A program made the translations under genes and the position numbers. From positions 33,505,820 to 33,569,819 of the forward strand of contig NW_020312817.1 in NCBI RefSeq assembly GCF_003265705.1: 64,000 bases of DNA. The letters are read 5' to 3'. The notes beneath the pieces were generated by a model. It was not told the origin of the DNA and searched no databases. It saw only the letters and a list, made by a program, of their open reading frames with translations. The DNA comes from Callorhinus ursinus (lineage: Eukaryota > Chordata > Mammalia > Carnivora > Otariidae). This document shows positions 46,055-55,894 of the stretch, piece after piece. Each line of letters opens with the position of its first letter. The first letter of the stretch is position 1.

Positions 46055-46560
46055 CAGCAGTTCTCAAACTTTGTGGACCCCATTATACTCTTAAAAATTA
46101 GTGAGGATCAAACAGATCTTTGGTTATGTGGTTATATCTATAGATATTTATTAGAAATTAAGAATTTATTAAGTGGTTATTTATTCAATAAAGAGAACAA
46201 TAATATACCTACTACATGTTAACATAAATGATAAATTTTTACCCAAATAACTACATTTTCTATAACAAAAATAGCAATGAGAATGGTCTTGTTTTCCATA
46301 TTTGCAAATATTTCTAATGTTTGGCTTAAGAGACTACAGCTTGATTTGCATATCTGATTTTCCATTTAATTTGATTTGTCACAATATCACACACCATGTA
46401 GCCTCTGGAAAACTCCAGTGTACACTTGTGAGAAAACGAGAATGACAAAGGAAAATAACATCTTATATTATTATGAAGAAAAGAGCATTGACCTTATGGA
46501 GCCCCTGAAAGAATTTCTGAGATATTCAGGAGCACCCAGATCACACTTTGAGAACAGCTG
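46055..46560 (+). mobile_element. Complete non-autonomous hAT DNA transposon (506 bp)
   Basis: Inverted ends CAGCAGTTCTCAAA and TTTGAGAACAGCTG match at 13 of 14 positions. Flanking 8-bp duplications TCTTAGAT / TCTTACAC match at 6 of 8. The interior matches a Charlie-type element in general order (GACCCCATTATACTCTTAAAAATT, GTAGCCTCTGGAAAACTCC). The 78-residue frame overlapping its right end is not a gene. Confidence 0.85.
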
Positions 46561-46569
46561 TCTTACACT

Positions 46570-46915
46570 GATAGATGAGGAAAAAAACAAAAGAAACCTT
46601 AGTTTCTTTTAGAAAGACTTAGACTTCCTTTAGATAATTACATAAGCTGTAGATTCCCCTATTTTCAGTTCTGTTTTCAAAAAAAAAAAAAAAACACAAC
46701 ACATAGCTTTCTATGATGCCTCAGAATTTTTGAGGAATTTGGAGGAATTTTGCTCCCCTCAGCAATTTTCTATTAAAAATATAGTTAACAACCTTAACAT
46801 ATTCCCAGACTTGTTTTATCTCTAAGAGCCTTTGTTCTGTTTCAAAGGGTGGGACTAAATAAGTAATGAGAAATTAAAAGCAATTTTTAGAAGTCAGTTG
46901 TGTAAGATTCTCTTT
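46570..46915. other. Non-coding stretch with no assigned feature
   Basis: It contains an A14-15 run at 46680-46694. Nothing else recognised. Confidence 0.5.
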
Positions 46916-46931
46916 TAAGAATTATGACCTT

Positions 46932-47140
46932 GGGGCACCTGGGTGGCTCAGACGGTTAAGTGTCTGCCTTCGGCTCAGGTCACGGTCCCAGGGTCCTGGG
47001 ATCGAGCCCTGCATCGGGCTCCCTGCTCTGCGGGAAGCCTGCTTCTCCCTCTCCCACTCCCCCTGCTTGTGTTCCCTCTCTCGCTGTGTCTCTCTCTCTG
47101 TCAAATAAAGAAATAAAATCTTTTAAAACAAAACAAAAAC
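46932..47140 (+). mobile_element. Young CanSINE
   Basis: GGGGCACCTGGGTGGCTCAG head, TGCCTTCGGCTCAGG, GGGAAGCCTGCTTCTCCCTC, CTGTCAAATAAAG tail and A-rich end. Short target duplication TATGACCTT at 46923-46931 and 47141-47149. Confidence 0.96.
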
Positions 47141-47419
47141 TATGACCTTTTCCTATGTGCATATTCTTCATATCATCCAATTTGAAACAACCTATTTTCC
47201 CTTGTTTTCCCCTGTGGGGACCCTACAAAATCTTTGGGCCTAGGGCCTAAAACAGAGTGCTGTCCATTTCCCAAGGACACCATGTGCTCTTGTCCGGACT
47301 CCTTTCCCTGACTGCATGTGCAAGGAGGCTGAATTCTTGATACCCTCTAGAGTCAATGCATTCATTTAGGGATAGAGAAGTTGAGTCTTACCCTTCTGAG
47401 GTGTGTGTTAGCTGAGGAA

Positions 47420-48230
47420 GACTGACAAGAAACACATATATAATCTAATGTTAGATAACAATCGCCCTAGAAAAAAACTTAATCAAGTTACAGGGATAGA
47501 GAGGGACAAAGGGGGTTTTCAGGTGAGACGGTCAGAGAGGGCCTCCCTCAGCAAGTAACATTTGCCCAGAAATCTGAATAAAGAAAGGAGAATGTCTGTT
47601 TCTGGGGCAAGAGCAGTCCTGGTAGAGATCATAGAACACGCTGATTCCCTCAGGTCAGAAGAAACTTGGATCACTTGCCTTTGAGGAAAGAGCAGGAGCC
47701 AGTATGGCTAGAGCAAAGAGAACAAGTGAAAGAGATAGAGAAAATGTGAAAAAGACCAGGAGAGGCTGTTACCATTTTTTCTAAGAGTGCTGGAAGCTCT
47801 TGGAAGGTTTTGAGTAGAAGAGTGTTGAGTTTAAAGAGAATCACTCCACTGTGGAGAACTGCCTCAGGAGCATGATGGAAGTAGGAAGACCAGTGTGGGG
47901 AGAGTTGCCAGTGGCTTTCACTAAGAGGTCAGAAGTGGGAGAAGAGGGGTCCAATTTGAGATCCTTTTGGATAATAGAGACAGCAGAATTAGTTGATGGA
48001 TCAAAACTGGGATATATGAAAAAGTAAGTCAACAAGGTAAGTGGATCTTTCTGTTGAGCAACTGGGTGGATGTAGGTGCTATTTACTAAGATAGGGAATC
48101 CAGGGCTTAAACATGAAGTTTTGTTTTGAATGTATGAAGTTTGAGATACCTACTAGGTATCTAAGAAGGGATGTTGACTTCTCAGTTGAATATGTGAGTC
48201 TGGAACACAGGGTTGTGGCCTGAAATAAAA
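47420..48230. repeat. Ancient L2-like interspersed repeat, long copy
   Basis: Ordered blocks GAGAGGGCCTCCCTCAGCAAG, AACATTTGCCCAGAAATCTGAATAAAG, AAGCTCTTGGAAGGTTTTGAGTAGAAGAGTG, AGAATCACTCCACTGTGG and TATGTGAGTCTGGAACACAGG. Same family as the copies at 8.0-8.9 and 16.0-16.4 kb. Confidence 0.5.
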
Positions 48231-49314
48231 ATCTGAGCATTATTGACATGCGGTACGGTTGTTAAAATCCATAAGAAAGTGGGGAGCACATTGGAGGCTG
48301 CACCTCCAGTATTAACTTCTGTCCTGATGGTATGACTATATCAAGAAGAGTAGAGTATCTTACGAGAAATGTACATTTCTTTTCTGTCCAAGAAAAGCTA
48401 ATTGGGATGGAGGACATGCATTATTCTCTTGATTTCTGAGTATCTGGGAATAGTGATCATCCATTTCAGATGGTCTAATATAATCACCTTTCCATAGTCT
48501 GTCTTGTTCACTCCTTTGTTAATATCACCAAACCTAATGCCCACTGCATATTAAGTACACATTAAATTTTTAAAGGGGCGAGTGAACCATTAAATCAATG
48601 AATAAGAGTTAACAGTCTATTTTCTCTGATATTTTGGTCTGGAAAACATGCTTATGATTAATGGATGGGTGCGTCTTACCTACAGTGAACATAGTATTGC
48701 AATGACAGTGTCATGCAATATTTGTAACATTCAATGTTTAAAAACATATAATACTGTTCTCTGAAAACAGGAACAGAACGCTTGTTAAACAGGTAAATTT
48801 CTTGGGCAACAAAACCTCTTAAAATTTATTCTTAGTAGGCTAAGCTGCCATTGGAGTCTGAAGAAAATGTCAGGTTTCTATTATCTTAAAAGATGAAAGA
48901 CGTTACGATGTAGTCCTAGATTGGGAACTGAGGTTTTGTAACTCCCTATTCTTGGAACCCTCTGAATGCATGCAAGTAAATCAATTCAATCCTTTCTCCG
49001 TCAGGTGGTTATCTGTAAAATAATCCATCTGCTCCTCTCCCCCAACACCCTCCCTATTTCTTTGTCTCACATTATTAAAAAGAGGTAATTTCTTGCCACG
49101 TAAACAATATTTTAGAAATGATTGCTCAACTTTATAGTCACCACCCAAATGAAAAAGACTCTTGACCTTTTGCTGAAGGAAGAAAAGGGGTCAGTTGGCA
49201 TGGAAAGTTTCCTTCCTCTGGCTGAAGATGAACTTCACTGAGTTTTTCTCTGCTCTGTACACTTAAGCCGCCTGAGTAATTTACCCTTGAGTTGAACTGC
49301 TGAGTGTCAGTAGA

Positions 49315-49349
49315 TGTGTGTGTGTGTGTGTGTGTGTGTGCACGTGTGT
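49315..49349. repeat. (GT)n microsatellite
   Basis: About 13 GT units followed by GCACGTGTGTTTG. Confidence 0.93.
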
Positions 49350-49833
49350 TTGTATATAGGGGGAGATTTGGCCAACATGCGAACTGAACGCAAAGACATT
49401 GGTTAATAAAGTTCCAAGAGGCCCAGAATATGTTCGGTAAAGGTCCATTTCTGACTTAGAGTAGCTTGATATGGCATAGCAAATTTCCAGAATAGTTGTG
49501 ATGCAGTACTTCTCAGGAGCTGTTTGGACTGCAGCTCAGGGAAAAAGCCAGAGATGATCACCATGTGTTAATAGCTTTTCAGAAAAAAATGCTGTATTAA
49601 TACATGGCTTTGTTATTATTCCAGTCTGCCTCCTTTGGGAACACATTTTGTTATCAAACTGTGAAAATCCAGTATTATAACTTCTGGAGGGTTGTTTTAC
49701 TCTCCCTCTCTTTTTCCTGTTCATTAATATTGTTTGAGAGGTAATTTCTTTATTCTGATAAAAGTCCTTTTCTCACCCAGTTTTTCTACTCTCCACACAC
49801 ACATCCCCCCCACCCTCCCCCGCCACCTCCAAC

Positions 49834-49871
49834 TGCGTGTGTGTGTGTGTGCACGCGCGCACACACACACA
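49834..49871. repeat. (GT)n-GCACGCGCGC-(AC)n alternating, nearly self-complementary tract
   Basis: 38 bp of unbroken purine-pyrimidine alternation in which a GT arm and an AC arm flank a GC core, so each strand can fold back on itself. Confidence 0.95.
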
Positions 49872-50255
49872 ATTACCATTTTTCTGCAAAACAAAACAAG
49901 CCACCTGTTTGAGGCTGTTCTACTTGTCACAGTGAGGACAACCTGTTATTTAATCAGCATAGTACTGGGCTGAACCAGGTGTCTTTCAGTCCCTGTTTAC
50001 ATATTGCTGAGGCCAACTAAACTCAATATGACCTTTACAGAGCTAAACTATCCCGACAAATTGCACTGGGTAGTCATCTTAGTATTTTTAAATCCAAACA
50101 TTAAAAAAAGTCTTTAAAGCAACATGTGTTAGAGAATCAAATGCACTGTCCATTTAAGAGCCTATGATTTTGTTTGAGTAGTAAAACCCAGGTGGTTAGT
50201 TTTCTCATTGAAAAACTCTCCTATACATATAGAGTGCATTTCTCTCTCCTTTTTA

Positions 50256-50332
50256 TTTATTTATTCATGAGAGACAGAGAGAGAGAGAGAGAGGCAGAGG
50301 GAGAAGCAGGCTCCCAAGGAGCAGGGAGCCCG
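50256..50332 (-). mobile_element. 5'-truncated CanSINE
   Basis: Only the tail half is present: TTTATTTATTCATGAGAGACAG to GGAGCAGGGAGCCCG. Target duplication TTCTCTCTCCTTTTTA is perfect over 16 bp (50240-50255 and 50333-50348). Confidence 0.9.
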
Positions 50333-50349
50333 TTCTCTCTCCTTTTTAA

Positions 50350-52195
50350 AAGATCAGTTTCTAATGGGTTCCAAAGAATCTCCGAGATAACCAGATTTCA
50401 ATATGATTTTATTCTTTGATGGACTTTCTAAGGAAATTCACATCCATTTCACTGGATGTTGTGCTTTATTATCGATCAACTAATTTCACATTTCAGGAAA
50501 ACTCTCAAGCTTCATCAGCTGGGACCACTAATTCAGAATGTGTAAACATTTAGACATGTGGTTATTATTGAATAAACATTTAAAATATTTGACTGAATTT
50601 CTGAGGTCCTTTTTGGGGGGAATTAAATTCTAAATCAGCATTTTAAGAAAATAAATGTTCAAGAGATGTCAGAATTTGTGGGGTTTTGTATGTAATTTTA
50701 ACTTACACATTTAAAACTGCTTTTTTGTGTAATTTTTTTATGCTTATAGTATATAATCACAGTGAATTCCATTGCTCCTCTAGAACCTGAACCCCACATT
50801 TTTGGTATACTATTTATCTTCTAATCATGAATTTTCTCAGGCTTAGGAAAATCATAAATGTTCTTTAAACTCATAAAAATCTTTCTCTTGGTCACCTGGC
50901 TGGATACCACTTTTTTTCTCAAGGTTTCCTGATACAGAGATAATAGTGATAAATACCTCTTCTATTCCACAGATGAGGAAACAGAAATTTCTCAACCTGG
51001 TTAGAAAGAGAAAACTGTCCAGGGGCAATAAATAGAGGTTTCATGTTCCTATTTCTGAAAACACTAGTTTCATTTCTAATTGGGAAATTTCACTAAAGTA
51101 GTAATGATAAATGTTTCCATCTTAGCTTTGAACAAGCTGCTTTGACATCTTAACACTTCTGGATTTGTGGAAACCATTTTAAAAGCCGAGACTATTGGGA
51201 GAAAAATACAAGCCTATTTAATATCCCTTGCGTTGTTTGTCTCTTCATAGTGGCCCTTTTAATAGCTGTATAAATGCTTATCCTCAGTCCCCACCCGTGG
51301 GTCGCTAATTAACGTAGCAGGGCAATTTCTTCCTGACGCCACATCTGTTGATACATCACATTATAAGGTTTCCATAGTGACTTGACTTTACTGAGGAATG
51401 GGAGAAAAATGGGAGAAAGAAAGATCCTAAGATAAAAACTGTGTATTTTCATTATTGTTTTTTCAAATTATGTTCTGATTTTCTGTGGTGCCAGTACAGA
51501 GGCTACAAATGTGTATTGTTTAGAACCAAAACAAAAAGCCTCGTGAAGCATTGAAAAAGGAAACCAAATGTTGCTCTCTTCCCCAAATGAAGTGCTTTTG
51601 GTTGCCAAATGTTAGTTGTTAGTTGCCCTTCATCAAAGCATCAAAGTTGATGCTTTGATGAAGGAGGTTGAGTATGTTAGTTGAATCCTACCAACAGGTC
51701 TTATTGGGGTGAAAGGGGTTCATTTTCAAGTTGTGCTGAGTAATTGACTGCTCCAAAATACACATCTTTTACCAGTCCATACGTTGTCAGGAATGAATGA
51801 ACTCAATGATATGCTAAGAGATGAAGACCACAATATCGCGCAGCATTTGTCACCAGCACCCACTGTGTAATCTTATATTTTGAAGAGATTCATCACTGTC
51901 TGATGCTTCAGCACGAATGCCTAGCAATGCAAAGCATCACATCCACAATCTTCTAATTATGGAGATATCCTTTATGTGGGAGGGGGCGAAAGGAGTGTAT
52001 TCTTTGCCCTTAGATACAACTGTTTTAGAAAGATGGCGTCATTCAGAGTCCTTTTCCAAAAGGAAGCAAATGTTCTCCTTTTGTGTGTGTGTGTGTGTGT
52101 GTTTGCACAAAAGCATATGCTTTTAGTATTTTAAAGAACATGAGTTGCCATGGGGAGCAATAGACATTAGAAAGGGCAATTTATTAGATCTGAGG
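50350..52195. other. Non-coding stretch, mostly unassigned
   Basis: A weak MIR fragment lies at 50935-51010. The segment 51060-51400 is free of recognised repeats. A palindrome lies at 51627-51664 and a (GT)n at 52083-52101. Confidence 0.5.
51627..51664. repeat. Near-perfect palindrome: 18-bp arms, 2-bp centre
   Basis: Left arm CCTTCATCAAAGCATCAA (51627-51644), centre AG, right arm TTGATGCTTTGATGAAGG (51647-51664). All 18 positions pair. Confidence 0.97.
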
Positions 52196-52203
52196 TATAT
52201 CAC

Positions 52204-52258
52204 ATCATATCATATCATATCATATCATATCATATCATATCATATATCATATCATATC
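52204..52258. repeat. (CATAT)n pentanucleotide array
   Basis: About eleven units with one CATATAT slip near the right end. Confidence 0.95.
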
Positions 52259-52334
52259 TTTTTAAGGTTTAGGCTTTGAATGTCACTGCACATACAAATG
52301 AATGCCATATTTATTTGTAAGTGCCATGGTGTTG

Positions 52335-52560
52335 GGAGGACAAAATAGGCTTTGAATTCAGTCATACCTGGGTTTGAATCCCTGCCATATGTTAGCTGTG
52401 TGATTTTATGCAAGATTATTTTATGTGCTTGAGCTGTAGTTTTCTTATTCATACAAATAGGAATGACCCCTTTCTTGCAGACTAGCTGTTAACATTCAAC
52501 AAGATCACATTTGTAGAGCATCTAACAGTGTGTCTGGGAAAGAGTAACAGTAACTCTTAG
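52335..52560 (+). repeat. MIR SINE
   Basis: GGCTTTGAATTCAGTCATACCTGGGTTTGAATCCC, GTTAGCTGTGTGATTTTATGCAAG and the GAGCATCTAACAGTGTGTCTGGG end. Confidence 0.85.
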
Positions 52561-52564
52561 ATCC

Positions 52565-52975
52565 CTTTTCTCTCCCCATAAAAGAACATAGCTTGATTTG
52601 GGCTAATAAAATCTCATCTTGCAGAGAATGATCATAATCTTTGCCACTGGGCTTATGGGTAGAGGAAGGAAACAAAGTAATTTATTTATTCTTGAAAATA
52701 AACCTAAGGAGAACTGGTGGTTCACAAGTCTTAACACTTGTAGACAAGTTGTGTTTACAGGCTGGAAAGTGGGATCTCAGCTCTTCATAGCTCCACCCCT
52801 CTCTGTCTCTCTCAAAATTCAGAGCATTCCTTGCCTTGGGCAAACCCCAAAAGAGGGGGCCAGGTTTCTGATTCCTCCACACAATCTTCTGATTCTTCTT
52901 TTGATTGGTGATTTCTGAATCGAGATTATGTAGTTCAAAGTTAGAATTTCAGAGTTGGAAGAGCTATTACAACAG
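52565..52975. other. Non-coding stretch with no assigned feature
   Basis: Overlapping 99- and 66-residue frames on opposite strands show no domain. Confidence 0.5.
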
Positions 52976-52982
52976 AGTGTCT

Positions 52983-53091
52983 TAAGTTTTGAGGTACATT
53001 AGAATCACTTGAGAAGCTTGATCAAAATGGAGATTTGCAGAACCTATCCCCAAAGATTCTCATTCTGGAGGTGTAAGCCCTGAGTTCCTAC
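52983..53091. mobile_element. MER5A-like fragment cut by an L1 insertion
   Basis: TTTTGAGGTACATTAGAATCACTTGAGAAGCTTG and CCCCAAAGATTCTCATTCTGG match MER5A. It ends where the T-run of the L1 tail begins. Confidence 0.65.
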
Positions 53092-53285
53092 ATTTTTTTT
53101 TAAGTTTTCATTTAAATTCCAGTTAGTTAACATACAGTGTAATATTAGTGTCAGGTGTACAATTCACTGATTCAACATTTCCATACATCACCCGGTGCTC
53201 TCCTTAATCCCCAACACCTAGTTCATCCAAACCCTTTTCCACCTTCCATCTGGTAAACAAATATCCTAAGTATCTCTGATTCAGT
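53092..53285 (-). mobile_element. Carnivore L1 3'-end fragment
   Basis: Reverse orientation, starting with a T-run (L1 poly-A) then TTTTCATTTAAATTCCAGTTAGTTAACATACAGTG, CACCCGGTGCTC and CTTAATCCCCAACACC, matching the 3' untranslated end of carnivore L1. Severely 5'-truncated. Confidence 0.85.
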
Positions 53286-53604
53286 TGCCCACACACCCAC
53301 ATAGAACAGCCGCTGACTTAGGGCTGTCTAATTCAGAGTTCTAACCAATGTGGGGTCACATGGCTTCTGATTCAGCTGCACGGCCAAGGGAAGCATTGTG
53401 TTTTGTGGGGACGGAAGTTTCTACATTTTGGGGTCTGTTTTAAGAAAAGAAAAAAAAAATCTTACTTTTGTAGATGTTGCCAAAGCATACGGTCACATGA
53501 GCATATTGCCGGGACTTCTCTGGGGTCCTGGGAAGGGACCCATGGTTACGAGGGTACCTGGACATAAGCTTCCCCAGCTTGCCAGGACATTGACTTCTGA
53601 GTAC

Positions 53605-53750
53605 CAGCATAGCAATGCATCCTCGTTATTGTCTCTATTTTACACAATGAAGAAACTCAGCAAGGAGACGTGAAGTAACAAGCCGTGGTCAAAGAGCTAG
53701 TAAGTGGGGTTTGGATCCAGGCAGCCTGTCTCCAGGGCCTTCGTTCTTTT
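53605..53750 (-). repeat. MIR SINE
   Basis: TCGTTATTGTCTCTATTTTACACAATGAAGAAACTC and AAAGAGCTAGTAAGTGGGGTTTGGATCCAGGC, reverse MIR. Confidence 0.82.
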
Positions 53751-53754
53751 CACC

Positions 53755-55690
53755 ATGACAACATAATGTCTTTTATAGATACTTCCTGTTTTCTGAAAAC
53801 CATAGAGAGACAATACTTCTTCTTATTTCCATTACAGGACCCACTGTGACACTCTTACTGGATGAAATAAAGTGCTGATGACAATAAATAAAAAGATAAA
53901 GTGATTAGTCAAGTAGTTTTGCATTGTTAGTTACTATGAACTTACTCTATTTACTTGTATACTTTTATATTTTAAAATCTAAATTTAAAATACACAATCA
54001 CTCAGAATATATATTGAGGTGTATATATATGATATTGCATATATTATATATATATATGATAAATAGTGGATGAAGTCTCTGGGTGATTAAAAGTAAAAGA
54101 AGATACATCTATCACCCCCGGAAATTTATAATCTAATAAGCCAAGGGTGCGTGACTAGAGGGGGTGGTATATCTCAAGGGTGAGATAACCATGAACTTTG
54201 TAAGCAGCATGAGGAAGTATGCGGAAGGCTTCAGCATTTAGAGAGGGAAGAGAGTAGGCTCCTAAACTCCGCAAAAGAATAGCTACATTAAACAAAACCA
54301 AAACAGAACAAAAGAAAAAAAAATGAGATGGCTAATTGTCTAGTCCAATATTCTGTTAGCAACACACCCCTCAATTTTAACTGCTTAGAATAAAGATGAC
54401 TTTGCAGTGAAGGGTGGCCATGTGACTAAGTTCTGCCTGATGAGATGAACAGAAGTGTTATGTAACAACTTCCAGAAAACCTTTATTAAAAGACAGCTGC
54501 CATGCTCCCTTTGTTCCTTTTTCTCTTTCTCCTTTTGCTGGCTTGAATGCAGACTGATGGCTGGAATTTGAGCAGCCTCCATGGTCCATGAGACAGCGCA
54601 CTACGGTTGGCAAAGAATCAAGATAGATAGGAGTCCTAATGACCATGAGGCCTCTCTATCACCCCAGAACTGCTTATTTCCAGATTATGTTCATCAGAGA
54701 GAGACAGACCATTATTTATTTAAGAAATGTTTATTTGGGGTTTCTCTCATTTACAGCTGAATTTAATCCCAACTTATAAAAACCTGGACTGAGAATGCTA
54801 ACCCCAGCCATCATTTTCTTAAGATTTCATTGTATAAAGCAGGTGTAACTAATATTATACAACTACACTTTAAAAAAAAAAACCAAACACATTATTATTA
54901 TGAATCCATATAAAATTATCCCTTATAAACTTTCACTCTGGGAGAAAACATGATTATTCCAATCATATCACTATTGGTCAAATTAGCATTAAAGCTCTTC
55001 CTTTGGAAGTATGTTCAGATGATTTCCATAGATACCTTCTTCTAAATTAGGTCCCTGTAGTGGATATTTATTGTATTAAAGGTAGTTAATAAAAAGTAGT
55101 TCTGCCAATGCTGGAATTTCTAGCAAAAAGAGAAGACATTTTCTATATAGTACCTTTCTGGCGATGCTCAAAAAATATGCAGAAAATTTCATATACAATC
55201 TGAGCATGTCAGACATTCAGTGTTTGTTGAATGAATAATTTGACAAATAAATGCTGTTCTATAAATAGCACCATTGGTGGACGTGATGCAAATGCAAACA
55301 TATGAGATGGAGGGCGTTGGTGGAAAGTGTGAAGCAAATCACTTTCATGGGATAAGAAGAAGTTTGTAGAAGGTAGGAGCAGATGTTTGACCAATGGAGC
55401 AAGATCAATAATTCATGCTTGGAGAACCAATACTAGTCATGAAAAATCAGCCATATTGTAAAATAATTACTTTTGGAGGGATTAATAATTAATTAAACTA
55501 ACAAAGCATTATCTTCCAGAAAAGAGAAAATCTGCTTCTTCTAAACAAATCAATTAATTCAAATATTAGAGAATCAATTGCTCAATAATTATTTGTTGAA
55601 ATCCTGGTAAGTGATCAACACTGTGGAATCTAAATATGCCTCAGCACTGCATACTGCAACTATTACTTTAATTTTAATGCTAATGACTCA
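53755..55690. other. Non-coding stretch with no assigned feature
   Basis: AT-rich, with a TATATA tract at 54006-54060. Nothing else recognised except a short MIR/L2 tail near 55212-55245. Confidence 0.5.
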
Positions 55691-55700
55691 AACATTTTCT

Positions 55701-55879
55701 TTTTTTAAAGATTTTTATTTATTTATTTGAGAGGGAGAAAAAGAGAGAGAGCACACAGAGGGAGAAGCAGACTCTCCTCTGAGCAAGGAGCCCAAAGGAG
55801 GGCTCGATCCCAGGACCCTGAAATCATGACAGCCAAAGGCAGACGCTTAACCAACTGAGCCACCCAGGCGCCCCCACAG
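55701..55879 (-). mobile_element. CanSINE
   Basis: Reverse orientation, TTTTTAAAGATTTTTATTTATTTATTTGAG tail and CAACTGAGCCACCCAGGCGCCCCC head. Target duplication TCAAACATTTTCT at 55688-55700 and 55880-55892. Confidence 0.95.
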
Positions 55880-55894
55880 TCAAACATTTTCTGT

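Larger units (their letters stand above)
48235..50235. other. Non-coding stretch, mostly unassigned
   Basis: Unique-looking DNA with a (GT)n at 49315-49349 and the alternating tract at 49834-49871. Confidence 0.5.

Noticed and set aside
51627..51664. Palindrome as a microRNA precursor
   Set aside because: A two-base loop and an 18-bp stem are too short and tight for a pre-miRNA hairpin.
52204..52258. Repeat arrays as a CRISPR or other phage-defence locus
   Set aside because: They are simple microsatellites without spacers in a mammalian genome.
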